Below, in pieces: positions 1-9,495 of a stretch of 64,000 nt of DNA (the first letter of the stretch is position 1; the number at the start of each line of letters is the position of its first letter). The stretch comes from Occultella gossypii (GTDB taxonomy: Bacteria > Actinomycetota > Actinomycetes > Actinomycetales > Beutenbergiaceae), in assembly GCF_019947135.1 (NCBI RefSeq), contig NZ_JAGSHT010000002.1, positions 1 to 64,000 on the forward strand, given 5' to 3'. The notes below the pieces were generated by a model, which worked only from the letters and a program-made list of their open reading frames with translations, made no database searches and had not been told where the DNA came from. A program made the translations under genes and the position numbers.

Positions 1-83
1 GGGGTGGTTGGTTTCATCTGGTGCCCCGGGGTGGGGGTGTGGGGTCCGGCGGGCGGCGCTCGGCCGCCGTCGGCACCCGGGGC
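1..83. other. Left-edge spacer downstream of tkt
   Basis: This G-rich stretch lies 3' of the minus-strand transketolase gene. A minus-strand ATG at 14-16 opens a frame (M-K-P-T-T) that leaves the window after five codons. Transaldolase often follows tkt in actinobacteria, so this could be its first codons, but five codons cannot establish that. No convincing hairpin terminator is visible. Confidence 0.2.
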
Positions 84-2192
84 TCAGGCCGTGGCTGCGG
101 CGATCGACTCCTCGGCCGCGGCGACGGCCGCCTCCGCGGTGATGCCGAACTCGGCGAACAGGACCTTGTAGTCGGCGGAGGCGCCGTAGTGCTCGAGGGA
201 CACGGCGCGACCGGCGTCACCCAGGTACTTGTACCAGGACAGCGCGATGCCGGCCTCGACGCTGACCCGGGCCCGCACCGCACTGGGCAGCACGGACTCG
301 CGGTAGTCGGCGTCCTGCTCCTCGAACCACTCCAGGCTCGGCGCGGACACCACCCGGGCGCCCACCCCCTTCGCTTCGAGCTGCTCGCGGGCGGCCACGG
401 CGATCTGCACCTCGGAGCCGGTGGCGATCAGGATGACCTCCGGCGTCTGCGTGGAGGACTCCAGCAGCACGTACGCACCCTTCGCGACGCCGTCGGCCTC
501 GGCGAAGCCGTCGGTGCCACGCGGGAACGTGGGCACGTTCTGTCGGGTCAGGACGATGCCGGCCGGGCCGTCGCGGCGCTCCAGGATGGCCTTCCAGGCC
601 TGCGTGGTCTCGTTGGCGTCGGCGGGGCGGACCAGGGCCAGGCCCGGGATCGCGCGCACCGCGGCGAGGTGCTCCACCGGCTGGTGGGTGGGGCCGTCCT
701 CACCGAGGCCGATCGAGTCGTGCGTCCACACGTAGATCGACGGCGCCTTCATCAGCGCGGCGAGGCGGACGGCGCCGCGCATGTAGTCGCTGAACGTGAA
801 GAACGTGCCGCCATAGGCACGGGTCAGGCCATCCACGGCGATGCCGTTGACGATCGCGCCCATCGCGTGCTCACGGATGCCGAAGTGCAGCGTTCGGCCG
901 TACGGCGTGCCGGAGAACTCCTCGGTGGAGCGTTCGACCGGCACGAAGGACGGCTCGCCCTTCATCGTGGTGTTGTTGGACCCGGCCAGGTCGGCGCTGC
1001 CGCCCCAGAGCTCGGGCAGCACGGGGGCGAGGGCGCTGAGCACACTCCCGGACGCGGCGCGGGTCGCGACGTCCTTGCCTGCCTCGAACGTGGGCAGGGC
1101 GTCCGCCCACCCCTCCGGCAGCTCGTGGGCCTGCAGGCGGGCCAGCAGGGCGGCCTCCTCGGGGTTGGCCTGCGCCCAGCTCGCCAGCGCCGCGTCCCAC
1201 TCGGCGTGCGCCTTGGCGCCGCGCTCGGCGACCTTGCGGGTGTGCGTGAGCACCTCGGCGTCGACGTCGAAGGACTTCTCCGGGTCGAACCCGACGATCT
1301 CCTTCAGGGCCTTGACCTCGTCGCCGCCCAGCTTGGAGCCGTGCGCGGAGTGCGAGCCCTGCTTGCCGGGGGAGGGCCACGCGATGATGGTGCGCAGCGC
1401 GATGAACGTCGGCTTGTCCGTGACCGTACGTGCCTGCGCGAGCGCGGCGTTCAGGGCGTCGACGTCCTCGCGGTAGCTGCCGTCGGCCTGGGTCCAGTCG
1501 ACTCGGATCGTGTTCCAGCCGTACGCGGCGTAGCGGGCCACGACGTCCTCGGTGAACGCGATGTCGGTGTCACCCTCGATCGAGATGTGGTTGTCGTCCC
1601 AGACGACCACGAGGTTGTCGAGGTTCTGGGTGCCGGCCAGCGAGGAGGCCTCGCCGCTGACGCCCTCCTGCAGGTCGCCGTCGGAGGCGATGACGTACAC
1701 GCGGTGGTCGAACGGCGACTCACCGGGGGCGGCGTCGGGGTCCAGCAGGCCGCGCACGCGGCGCTGCGCCATGGCGATCCCGACGGCGGTCGCGACACCC
1801 TGGCCGAGCGGGCCGGTGGTGGTCTCGACGCCCTTGGTGTGACCCCACTCGGGGTGTCCTGGGGTCAGCGAGCCCCAGGTGCGCAGCGACTCGATGTCCT
1901 CGAGCTCGAGGCCGTAGCCGGACAGGTAGAGCTGGATGTACTGCGTGATCGAGGAGTGTCCGGCGGACAGCACGAAACGGTCCCGGCCCAGCCAGTCCGG
2001 GTCGCTCGGGTCGATGGTCATCTCGTTCTGGTACAGCAGGTACGCCAGCGGCGCGAGGCTGATCGCGGTACCGGGGTGACCGTTGCCGACCTTCTCGACG
2101 GCGTCAGCGGCGAGGACTCGGACGGTGTCGATGGCCTTGTGGTCGAGTTCGTTCCAGCCGACGGTGTCCGACTTCGGGGCTTGCGCGTTCAC
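84..2192 (-). CDS. tkt: Transketolase
   Basis: Thiamine-diphosphate enzyme that transfers two-carbon ketol units between sugar phosphates in the non-oxidative pentose phosphate pathway (cytoplasmic). The 702-residue protein is full length for the family. It has the N-terminal [11 protein letters not shown] block, the cofactor and metal-binding stretch [14 protein letters not shown] followed by the DDN motif, and the C-terminal half with [15 protein letters not shown], the transketolase signature. The start is a GTG with an AGAAGG ribosome-binding site a few bases upstream. It diverges from ctaB, a common actinobacterial arrangement. Nothing odd is seen. Confidence 0.97.
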   Translation of the reverse strand: MNAQAPKSDTVGWNELDHKAIDTVRVLAADAVEKVGNGHPGTAISLAPLAYLLYQNEMTIDPSDPDWLGRDRFVLSAGHSSITQYIQLYLSGYGLELEDIESLRTWGSLTPGHPEWGHTKGVETTTGPLGQGVATAVGIAMAQRRVRGLLDPDAAPGESPFDHRVYVIASDGDLQEGVSGEASSLAGTQNLDNLVVVWDDNHISIEGDTDIAFTEDVVARYAAYGWNTIRVDWTQADGSYREDVDALNAALAQARTVTDKPTFIALRTIIAWPSPGKQGSHSAHGSKLGGDEVKALKEIVGFDPEKSFDVDAEVLTHTRKVAERGAKAHAEWDAALASWAQANPEEAALLARLQAHELPEGWADALPTFEAGKDVATRAASGSVLSALAPVLPELWGGSADLAGSNNTTMKGEPSFVPVERSTEEFSGTPYGRTLHFGIREHAMGAIVNGIAVDGLTRAYGGTFFTFSDYMRGAVRLAALMKAPSIYVWTHDSIGLGEDGPTHQPVEHLAAVRAIPGLALVRPADANETTQAWKAILERRDGPAGIVLTRQNVPTFPRGTDGFAEADGVAKGAYVLLESSTQTPEVILIATGSEVQIAVAAREQLEAKGVGARVVSAPSLEWFEEQDADYRESVLPSAVRARVSVEAGIALSWYKYLGDAGRAVSLEHYGASADYKVLFAEFGITAEAAVAAAEESIAAATA

Positions 2193-2427
2193 TGAGCCTT
2201 CTCTTCCTGCGTCCGCGTGCGTGCGGGCGCGAATGGGGGATCCGTTGCGGGTTCGGGAGGCGGTCCGCTCAGAGCGGTCCGACGCTGCTCCTGACCCTAC
2301 TCATATTCGGCCGGAGGGCACGTGGTTGCCCGCATTTGCCTCGCTGCGCCCTACACTGGCGAAGGCGGGTCGTGCCCGCCCGATGGCGCCGTCGTCCGGC
2401 GCATGATGATCCGGAGATGTTGACCCA
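2193..2427. promoter_or_regulatory. Divergent tkt/ctaB intergenic region
   Basis: These 235 bases separate the divergent tkt and ctaB genes and must hold both promoters. On the minus strand a TAGGGT box (2294-2299) resembles an actinobacterial -10 for tkt. On the plus strand TACACT (2352-2357) could be a -10 for ctaB. Neither has a good -35 at 16-18 bases, so both are weak calls. No operator-like palindrome stands out. Confidence 0.35.
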
Positions 2428-3435
2428 GTGGCTGACCACCGCCCCGTGACCCTGCCTGATCGGCCTGACCGGACCGTGCCGAACGACCGGTCCGACAGCG
2501 CCCCTTCATCGTTCCACGGGGGGAGCGCCCCGGCCGGGCCCGCGCGGATGGGCTGGCGCGCGAAGGTCGGCGCCTACATCGCGCTCACCAAGCCGCGGAT
2601 CATCGAGCTGCTCCTGATCACGACCGTGCCGACCATGATCCTCGCCCAGGGCGGTTTCCCGTCCTGGTGGCTGATCATCGCGACCCTCATCGGGGGCACC
2701 GCCGCGGCCGGGTCCGCGAACACGCTGAACATGTACTACGACCGGGACATCGACGCGGTGATGAACCGGACGAAGAAGCGGCCGCTGGTCACGGGCGCGG
2801 TGAGCCCCACCGGCGCGCTGGTCTTCGGCATCGCCCTCGGGGTGTTCTCGGTCCTGTGGCTCGGCCTCGCCGTGAACTGGGTGGCCGCCGGTCTGGCGTT
2901 CGCCGCGAACATCATGTACTCGGTCGGCTACACGATCCTGCTGAAGCGGCACACCTCCCAGAACATCGTCTGGGGCGGGGCGGCGGGCTGCATGCCGGTC
3001 CTGATCGGCTGGGCCGCGGTCACCGGATCGCTGGACTGGGCGCCGTTCCTGCTGTTCGGAATCATCTTCTTCTGGACGCCGCCGCACTACTGGCCGCTGT
3101 CGATGAAGTTCAAGAAGGACTACGCCGCCGCCGGGGTGCCGATGCTGCCGGTGGTGAGCGCGGACACCCGCGTGGCCCGGCAGATGATCGGCTACACCGT
3201 CGCCATGATCGCGTGCTCCCTCGCGCTCATCCCGGTTGCCCAGATGGGCCTGCTCTACACGGTCGCCGCGGTCGCCGCCGGCGGCTGGTTCCTGATCCTG
3301 TGCATCAACCTCTACCGCCGGGCGGTGGCGGGCACCACCCGCAAGCTGGGCGCCATGAAGGTGTTCCACGGCTCCATCACGTACCTGACGCTGGTGTTCG
3401 TGGCGCTCTCGATCGACCCGTTCCTGCCGTTCTGA
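2428..3435 (+). CDS. ctaB: Protoheme IX farnesyltransferase (heme O synthase)
   Basis: Integral membrane prenyltransferase of the UbiA superfamily that converts heme B to heme O using farnesyl diphosphate, for heme-copper oxidase assembly. The 335-residue protein begins with about 40 polar residues, then has multiple hydrophobic segments. The first Asp-rich motif [19 protein letters not shown] and the second polar loop around [13 protein letters not shown] are the substrate-binding signatures of CtaB. The GTG at 2428 is taken as the start; an in-frame ATG at 2548 (MGWRAKVG) would remove the polar leader and is a possible alternative. It ends 4 bases before xerD. Confidence 0.95.
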   Translation: MADHRPVTLPDRPDRTVPNDRSDSAPSSFHGGSAPAGPARMGWRAKVGAYIALTKPRIIELLLITTVPTMILAQGGFPSWWLIIATLIGGTAAAGSANTLNMYYDRDIDAVMNRTKKRPLVTGAVSPTGALVFGIALGVFSVLWLGLAVNWVAAGLAFAANIMYSVGYTILLKRHTSQNIVWGGAAGCMPVLIGWAAVTGSLDWAPFLLFGIIFFWTPPHYWPLSMKFKKDYAAAGVPMLPVVSADTRVARQMIGYTVAMIACSLALIPVAQMGLLYTVAAVAAGGWFLILCINLYRRAVAGTTRKLGAMKVFHGSITYLTLVFVALSIDPFLPF

Positions 3436-3439
3436 CCCG

Positions 3440-4384
3440 ATGCCGGCCGACGAGTCCGCTCCCTTCGGTGCGCAACTGCGCGAGTACCTCGCGCACCTCG
3501 GCATCGAACGCGGCCTCTCCGTGCACACCCTCGCCGCCTACCGTCGGGACCTGCTGAGGTACGCGGCATTCCTGGGCTCGCTCGGGCGGACCTCGTTCGC
3601 CGAGGTCACCGAGGCGGATGTCGGCGCGTACGTCGAGGCGCTGCGCGCCGGGTCCGACGGCGGCAGCTCGCTCTCGGCGTCATCGACGTCCCGGGCGGTG
3701 GTGGCGGTGCGCGGCTGGCACCGGTTCGAGGCCCTCGAGGGACGCACCGACCATGACCCGGCCGCGGCGGTCCGCCCGCCGAGCGGTGCGAAGCGCCTGC
3801 CCAAGGCGATCTCCACCGACGAGGTGGACCGGCTCCTGGCCGGGGCCTCGGCCGCCGAGGGCGTGCTCGGTCTGCGTGACCGCGCCCTGGTGGAGGTGCT
3901 CTACGGCACCGGTGCCCGGATCAGCGAGGCCGTCGGGCTGGCGATCGACGACCTCGAGCTGGACCACACGGCACCGTCGGTGCGGCTGTTCGGCAAGGGC
4001 CGCAAGGAGCGGATCGTCCCGATGGGACGGTTCGCCGTCGAGGCACTGGAGGCCTACCTGGTGCGAGCCCGGCCGGTGCTCGCCCAGACCGGGCGGGGCA
4101 CGCCGACGGCGTTCCTGAACCAGCGGGGCAATCCGCTCAGCCGGCAGAGCGCGTGGGCGGTGCTGCAGACGGCGGCCGAGCGCGGGGGAGTCACCGCGCA
4201 CATCTCCCCGCACACCCTGCGCCACTCCTACGCCACCCATCTACTCGCCGGCGGCGCCGACGTCCGGGTGGTGCAGGAACTGCTCGGGCACGCCTCGGTC
4301 ACGACCACGCAGATCTACACCCTGGTCACCCCGGACACGCTGCGCGAGGTGTACGCCGCCGCGCACCCGCGCGCCCGGGGCTGA
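3440..4384 (+). CDS. xerD: Site-specific tyrosine recombinase XerD
   Basis: Tyrosine recombinase that acts with XerC at dif to resolve chromosome dimers. The 314-residue protein has an N-terminal SAM-like core-binding domain (about 1-105) and a C-terminal catalytic domain. The catalytic set is visible: Arg in GTGARISE, Lys in GKGRKER, HTLRH, GHAS and the nucleophilic Tyr in TQIYT. It follows ctaB by 4 bases. In related genomes xerD commonly lies near parA-scpA-scpB; here that run restarts only at 23398, so about 19 kb of other genes lies between. Chromosomal XerD is preferred over an integrase because it is full length and in a housekeeping context. Confidence 0.93.
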   Translation: MPADESAPFGAQLREYLAHLGIERGLSVHTLAAYRRDLLRYAAFLGSLGRTSFAEVTEADVGAYVEALRAGSDGGSSLSASSTSRAVVAVRGWHRFEALEGRTDHDPAAAVRPPSGAKRLPKAISTDEVDRLLAGASAAEGVLGLRDRALVEVLYGTGARISEAVGLAIDDLELDHTAPSVRLFGKGRKERIVPMGRFAVEALEAYLVRARPVLAQTGRGTPTAFLNQRGNPLSRQSAWAVLQTAAERGGVTAHISPHTLRHSYATHLLAGGADVRVVQELLGHASVTTTQIYTLVTPDTLREVYAAAHPRARG

Positions 4385-4393
4385 GGCGGGAAG

Positions 4394-5332
4394 TCAGCCG
4401 AGCGTCTCGACGAATGCCGTCATCTGGTCGGCGATCAGGTCCGGCTCGTACTGGAACACATAGTGACCGGCGTCCAGTTGCACGAGCTCCGCGCCCGTCT
4501 GCTGGGCGAACTCGGTGCTGGCAGGTACCCAGAAGCTGCCGATCTCCTCACCGTCGGACACGAACATGAGGATCGGGGCGTCGGGAATCGCGCCCGCCTG
4601 AACGGTCGCGGCGTTCTCGAGGAGCGCGAGGCCCTCGTCGTACTGGGCGTCGTCGAGGAAGTTGCGGTGGGCCAGGAGTTCTTGCTGGGCGAGTTCCTCG
4701 CTGGTCAGCCCTTCGGTCGGCTGGTCACCGCTCATGAGCCTCGAGAGCCCGAAGAATCGCAGCCTTCGCCCCAGGTCGATCGTGGACTTCTCGCTCTCGA
4801 AGTCGAGCGAGTCGTAGGAGTGCGGCACGGCCATGTCGAGGCCGACGATCCCCACCACCTCGTCCGGGTAGGTCTGTGCCCAGTAGAGCGCCTCCAGCCC
4901 TCCCATCGAGTGAGGTGCCAGGACGTACGGTGGGGTCTCGCCCGCCTGCCGCAGGGCTTCACGCGTCTCGGCCAGCACGGTGGCGACGTGCCGGTCGGTG
5001 CCGGCGTCATCGGAGTACCCATAGCCGAACCGCTCGACGACGACGCTGTGAAGTTCGCCGTCGAGGCGGTCCGTGAGCGGCTTGAAGGAGTAGATCGGCG
5101 AGGCCGTGCCGGCGCCTGCGATGAAGACGATCGTCGCCTCGTCGCTCGTCGGGCCGCTCGCGAGCACGGACATCTGATGACCGTCGACCGTCACCAGCTG
5201 CCCCGCGGGGGCGAGCCTGCCCGCCTCCACGTGGAGCATGATGTGGTGGTAGCCGGTGAACCCCGCCACAGCGAGGAAAGCGGCGGCGAGCAGGCCTGCC
5301 AGCGACTTGCCGATGATCTTCAGGGGTCTCAT
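4394..5332 (-). CDS. Membrane-anchored alpha/beta hydrolase
   Basis: Alpha/beta-hydrolase-fold protein of unknown substrate, 312 residues from the ATG at 5332. An N-terminal hydrophobic segment (about residues 7-29) without a clear cleavage site suggests a signal anchor with the catalytic domain outside the membrane. The nucleophile elbow is PHSMGG (Ser nucleophile), and the catalytic His is probably in DAGHYVF near the C terminus. The reading frame extends further upstream, but the extra residues are low-complexity Arg/Pro, so the later start is preferred. It converges on xerD with a 9-base gap. No substrate can be assigned. Confidence 0.8.
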   Translation of the reverse strand: MRPLKIIGKSLAGLLAAAFLAVAGFTGYHHIMLHVEAGRLAPAGQLVTVDGHQMSVLASGPTSDEATIVFIAGAGTASPIYSFKPLTDRLDGELHSVVVERFGYGYSDDAGTDRHVATVLAETREALRQAGETPPYVLAPHSMGGLEALYWAQTYPDEVVGIVGLDMAVPHSYDSLDFESEKSTIDLGRRLRFFGLSRLMSGDQPTEGLTSEELAQQELLAHRNFLDDAQYDEGLALLENAATVQAGAIPDAPILMFVSDGEEIGSFWVPASTEFAQQTGAELVQLDAGHYVFQYEPDLIADQMTAFVETLG

Positions 5333-5536
5333 GTCATTCCCGTCACTGGATGCGAGGCCGCGCTGCTGGCGGCCCTCCTTTGCCGTTCCAGTCTTTCGGC
5401 GGCGGGGTCGCCGCGACACGGTGCCAGCCGCCCGGTCGGCCCCTGGGAATCCCCAGGTGGGCACGGGGGCTAGCCCTCCGGTGCGGGCCGCCCGGGCTGA
5501 GGTCACGGCCGGCCGGGCTCGTTTGTTCACCGGCCA

Positions 5537-6415
5537 TCATCGGGCGAGCAGGTCCCGGATCGTCGCAGCCACCTCGCCGGGCGCTTCCTCCGCCATGAAA
5601 TGGCCGGCGTCGGTGGTCCGGTGCACGAGGTCGGGTGCCCACGCGCCCCACACCTGGGCGGCGTCGTAACCGAGCGCGGCGCCCCAGTCCTGCTGGAGCA
5701 CACTCACCGGCATCCGCAGCGTCCGACCGGCGTCCCGGTCCGCCCGGTCATGGTCGACGTCGATGCCCGCCGAGGCCCGGTAGTCGGCCACGATCGACGG
5801 CACGGCGGCCGCGCTCGCGCTCAGGTAGTGGGCCCGGGCCGGCGCGCCGATCGCCGTGGGGTCCTTCGTCCAGATGTCCAGGAAGTGGCCGAAGAACGCG
5901 TCCGGGCTCGCGGAGATGAGTGCCTCCGGCAGGCCGGGCGGCTGCGCCATCAGGTACAGGTGGAAACCGACGGCGGCACTGGCGCCGTGCATGACGTCCC
6001 ACATGTCCAGGGTCGGCAGCACGTCGAGGCAGGCGAGATGGGTGATGACGTCGGGGTGGTCGAGGCCCGCTCGGAACGCGACGAGGGCGCCGCGGTCGTG
6101 CCCGACGAGCGCGAACCGGGGGTGTCCGAGCGCGGCGGCCAGTGCCACCACGTCGGCGGCCATGGTCCGCTTGGAATAGCTGCCCGGCTCGGTCTCGGCC
6201 GGCTTGTCGCTGTCGCCGTAGCCGCGCAGGTCCGGGCAGATCACGGTGTGGTCGGCAGCGAGTTCCAGGGCCACCCGGGACCACATCAGGCGGGTCTGCG
6301 GAAAGCCGTGCAGCAGGACGACGGGCGGCCCGGATCCGCCGATGGAGACCTGCAGCTGGACGCCGTCGGCGACGGTGATCCGTTCGTCGGTGAAGTCGGG
6401 GATGATGGTCGTCAT
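5537..6415 (-). CDS. Alpha/beta hydrolase, haloacetate dehalogenase / epoxide hydrolase type
   Basis: A 292-residue alpha/beta hydrolase that resembles fluoroacetate dehalogenases along much of its length: HGFPQTRLMW oxyanion region, PDLRGYGDSDKP, and the Asp nucleophile elbow GHDRG (D107). From memory of the characterised enzyme RPA1163, the second carboxylate-binding Arg (R114) corresponds to L111 here, and the halide-pocket Trp (W156) to a Leu in GFHLYLMAQ. Fluoroacetate dehalogenation is therefore doubtful; epoxide or ester hydrolysis is as likely. The start is ATG 6415, with low-complexity sequence upstream. It diverges from the BTAD regulator by 29 bases. Confidence 0.82.
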   Translation of the reverse strand: MTTIIPDFTDERITVADGVQLQVSIGGSGPPVVLLHGFPQTRLMWSRVALELAADHTVICPDLRGYGDSDKPAETEPGSYSKRTMAADVVALAAALGHPRFALVGHDRGALVAFRAGLDHPDVITHLACLDVLPTLDMWDVMHGASAAVGFHLYLMAQPPGLPEALISASPDAFFGHFLDIWTKDPTAIGAPARAHYLSASAAAVPSIVADYRASAGIDVDHDRADRDAGRTLRMPVSVLQQDWGAALGYDAAQVWGAWAPDLVHRTTDAGHFMAEEAPGEVAATIRDLLAR

Positions 6416-6444
6416 GGGGCGTCCTTCGGCTCGGTGGTGCGGGA

Positions 6445-8493
6445 GTGACAAGAGTCCATGGCGTGAATGAGCAGCGGATGAGCAGCCGTGAGCCGGTGGT
6501 CGTCGAGTTCGGGATGCTCGGGCCCGTGACGGCGTGGGCCGACGGCGTCGAGGTCGGCCTGCTGGGGCCTCGGCATCGCGAGGTGCTGGCCCGGCTCCTC
6601 GTCGCCCACCCGCACGCGGTGCCCACGTCGATGCTGGTCGAGGACCTCTGGGAGGATCCTCCAGCCGGTGCGGTGGGTGCGGTCCGTACGTTCGTGGCGG
6701 CGCTGCGACGCGCCCTGGAGCCGGATCGCCCACCGCGCACCCCGCCACGCCTGTTGGTCACTGTCGGCAACGGCTACGCGCTGCACCGGGCCGTGATCGA
6801 CGCGGACCGGTTCGCCGAGGAGGTCTCGGCAGCCGCCGGTCTGATGCCGGCGCAGGCGCTGGAGACCCTGGGGCGGGCGCTGACGCGCTGGCGCGGACCT
6901 GCGCTCGCCGACGTCGCCGACGCGCCGTGGGCACGGGCCGAGAGCGCGCGCCTGCGCGAACTGCGCCTGCATGCCATCGAGTTGCAGGCCGGTGCCCGCC
7001 TCGAGCTCGGCCGGGCCGCCGAGGCGATCCCCGACCTGGAGGCGCACGTGATCGAGCACCCCTGGCGCGAGGAGGGTTGGCGACTGCTTGCACTCGGCCT
7101 CTACCGGGCCGGCCGCCAGGGGGACGCGCTCGCCGTGCTGCGCCGGGCCCGCGCGATGCTCCTCGACGACCTCGGCGTGGACCCCGGTGCGGCGTTGCGT
7201 CGGCTGGAGGCCGAGGTACTGGCCCAGTCCACCTCACTGGAGGCCGGTCCGCGCCCGGAGCGTTCGGCGGACCGGGTCTGGGCCGAGGCGGCGGCGAGCT
7301 ACGACCGTGCCGTGGCAGGCGGTGCCCGGGCCCGGTTGCGCTCCACGGTGGACCTGCTGCGCGGCCTCGCCATCACCGGCGGCGACGGGCTCGTGGCGGC
7401 CCGCGAGCAGCGGCTGGCCACCATCCTCGCCGCCGAGGAACTGGGGGAGGCGGGCCTCACGGCCGCGATCATCGGCGGTTACGACGTCCCGGCGATCTGG
7501 ACCCGCTCGGACGACCCCACCCAGGCCGCGGGGATCGTGGCCGCCGCGGAGCGGACCCTCGCCGCCCTGCCGCCGGAGACGGCCCCGACCGCCCGAGCCC
7601 GGCTGCTCGCGACGATCGCGGTCGAGTCCCGCGGCGGGGATGGGGACAGCCCCGAGCGCGCCCGCGTGGCGGCGCACCTGGCCGAGCAGATCGCCCGCCG
7701 GACCGGCGATCCGGGGCTGCTCGCCTTCGCCCTGAACGGCGTGTTCATCCAGTCGTTCCACGCAACCGGCTCGGCCGAGCGTCGGGACGCCATCGGCGCC
7801 GAGCTCATCGCGGTCGCCACCCGGCACGACCTCGCCACCTACGCGGTGCTCGGGCACCTGATCCGGCTGCAGGCCAGGAGCGCCCTGGCGGACTGGGCCG
7901 GGGCGGACACCCACGCCGCAGCCGCCGACGCGCTGGCGCAGCGCCACGACTCGCCGCTGGTAGCCGTGTTCACGCAGGGGTACCGGGCGCTGCGCCTGGC
8001 CGGCACCGGTGCAGGCGAGGCCGAGGTGGCCACGGCCTACCGAGCCACCGCCGCGCGGCTCGAGGGCGCGGGTATGCCCGGCCTTCAGCGCGGCCTGCTA
8101 CCGGTGATGCTGCTCGCGGCGCAGCTCCAGCACGGTTCCGCGCCCGCGGCAGGTCCCGGCGCCGCTGGTCAGGACGGCCACGACGTCGTCGGTGCCGAGG
8201 ACGGTCCGTACGCCCGCTGGACACGCCCGGTGCGCCTGCTTGCTCTTGATAGCGCCGCTGCCGCAGCCGCGCTGGTGGAACTGCCGGACCCGCCGCCGGA
8301 CCACCTCATCGAGGCGATGTGGTGCCTGACCGCCCACGCCGCGATCGCCCTCGGGGACCGGCCCACGATGCGACGCGCCCACGCGGCACTCAGCCCGGCC
8401 GCACACGAGCAGGCCGGAGCGGGAACGGGCCTGTTCACCGTCGGCCCGGTGTCGGCGTACCTGGACGAACTTGAGCGCGCGCTCGGGCGTTGA
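6445..8493 (+). CDS. AfsR/SARP-type BTAD transcriptional regulator
   Basis: A 682-residue regulator with an N-terminal OmpR-like winged helix (about 12-105, containing LLGPRHREVLARLL and VEDLWEDPPAGAV), then a bacterial transcriptional activation domain (about 110-255, ending in the typical LDDLGVDPGAALRRLEAEVL), then an alpha-helical TPR-like region to the C terminus. No P-loop NTPase domain is seen, so it is a short BTAD type rather than a full AfsR. The start may be GTG 6445 or ATG 6478. It diverges from the hydrolase at 5537-6415 and may control it; that is inference from position. Confidence 0.85.
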   Translation: MTRVHGVNEQRMSSREPVVVEFGMLGPVTAWADGVEVGLLGPRHREVLARLLVAHPHAVPTSMLVEDLWEDPPAGAVGAVRTFVAALRRALEPDRPPRTPPRLLVTVGNGYALHRAVIDADRFAEEVSAAAGLMPAQALETLGRALTRWRGPALADVADAPWARAESARLRELRLHAIELQAGARLELGRAAEAIPDLEAHVIEHPWREEGWRLLALGLYRAGRQGDALAVLRRARAMLLDDLGVDPGAALRRLEAEVLAQSTSLEAGPRPERSADRVWAEAAASYDRAVAGGARARLRSTVDLLRGLAITGGDGLVAAREQRLATILAAEELGEAGLTAAIIGGYDVPAIWTRSDDPTQAAGIVAAAERTLAALPPETAPTARARLLATIAVESRGGDGDSPERARVAAHLAEQIARRTGDPGLLAFALNGVFIQSFHATGSAERRDAIGAELIAVATRHDLATYAVLGHLIRLQARSALADWAGADTHAAAADALAQRHDSPLVAVFTQGYRALRLAGTGAGEAEVATAYRATAARLEGAGMPGLQRGLLPVMLLAAQLQHGSAPAAGPGAAGQDGHDVVGAEDGPYARWTRPVRLLALDSAAAAAALVELPDPPPDHLIEAMWCLTAHAAIALGDRPTMRRAHAALSPAAHEQAGAGTGLFTVGPVSAYLDELERALGR

Positions 8494-8514
8494 CACCTGG
8501 CTGCGCAGGCCCTG

Positions 8515-9495
8515 TCAGCGAAGGACCGTGACCCGGAGCGGCGCGTCGGGGTGGAACGGATCGGCCGTGTGGATCTCGGTCCCCGGGTGCAGCAGGGTCT
8601 CGGTGCGGTACAGCTCCTCCAGCTCGACGGCGGCCGGCCCGCCGTGCACGCCGCTCGCCTCCTCGTCATCGGCCGCCACGAGCAGCCCTGCCACGCGGTC
8701 GATCCGGTCGAGGAAGGGCGCGAGGCCGTCGACGTCGCCGGGCGGCGGACCCTCGCTCAGGATCCCCCAGATGTCCCACAGGAGCAGCTCGTCCCGGTGC
8801 CGGTGGGCGGCCTCGAAGACGACGTACTCGGCAACGAACACCGGGCCACGCAGCGGGAGCGTCGGGTCCACGCCGTAGGTGTCGGCGTCGAGGGTGCCGG
8901 CGCGGTAGGCGAGCCACACCTGCGCGGCCGTCTCGAACGGGGTGCCCAGGCCCGTCGGAATGTCGGTGACGTCGAAGGCGGGCCGGAACCCGGGCGCGTA
9001 GCCCACCTCCAATTCGGGGTCGAAGCGGACCCAGCGGCCGCCGTCGAACACCTCGACGACCACGTGATCGTGGTGGAACCCGGCCCGGAAGTAGTCGGCG
9101 AACCCGATCCGGGTACGGGCCGGCCGGCCGTGCTCGCGCAGCACCCCGACGCTGAACAGGGAGTGGTCCCGGCAGCAGCCCTGGAGCCGATCGGGCAGCG
9201 CCCGGGGCGCGCTCAGCGGCAGGCCGTGCCGGGCCTGGTCGGTGGCGAGCTGGTCGGCGAGCCAGCGCAGGTCGATGTCGCCGCGGGTCGCCTCGGGCAG
9301 CTGCGCCTGCTCGCCCCGGTAGTGCGCGATCAGGTTCCGCGCGGCAGCGGAGACGTCGGCGATGGTCGGGTCCACGGCCCGCAGCAGGTCGGCGTGGAGG
9401 CCGGGGTCGCTGTACCGGGAGTGCCGGGCGTAGTGGGCGACGGCGTCCGGCGCCGGTGCGGGCACGCCTGCCTCGGTCTGGGGTGCGGTGGTCAT
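8515..9495 (-). CDS. Transglutaminase-like domain protein
   Basis: A 326-residue protein with a transglutaminase/papain-like core. The catalytic triad is recognisable: Cys in GCCRDHS (C107/C108), His in FHHDHVVVEVF (H142-H144), and Asp in WVRFDPELE (D159). No signal peptide or membrane segment is seen, so it is probably cytoplasmic. The start at ATG 9495 overlaps the stop of the upstream MerR regulator by 4 bases (ATGA), so the two are translationally coupled. Such proteins can be peptidases, amidases or cross-linkers; the substrate is unknown. The coupling suggests its level is set by the MerR protein. Confidence 0.8.
   Translation of the reverse strand: MTTAPQTEAGVPAPAPDAVAHYARHSRYSDPGLHADLLRAVDPTIADVSAAARNLIAHYRGEQAQLPEATRGDIDLRWLADQLATDQARHGLPLSAPRALPDRLQGCCRDHSLFSVGVLREHGRPARTRIGFADYFRAGFHHDHVVVEVFDGGRWVRFDPELEVGYAPGFRPAFDVTDIPTGLGTPFETAAQVWLAYRAGTLDADTYGVDPTLPLRGPVFVAEYVVFEAAHRHRDELLLWDIWGILSEGPPPGDVDGLAPFLDRIDRVAGLLVAADDEEASGVHGGPAAVELEELYRTETLLHPGTEIHTADPFHPDAPLRVTVLR

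Noticed and set aside
21-2195. A long open frame (over 700 codons) on the plus strand through the transketolase region
   Set aside because: It is antisense to a complete, motif-perfect transketolase, and its translation is a low-complexity Gly/Arg/Val sequence typical of the opposite strand of G+C-rich genes.
3440-4384. The tyrosine recombinase as the integrase of a genomic island covering 4394-23315
   Set aside because: It is full-length XerD, adjacent to ctaB in a housekeeping position; no attachment-site duplication or phage gene was found, and no tRNA lies at the borders.
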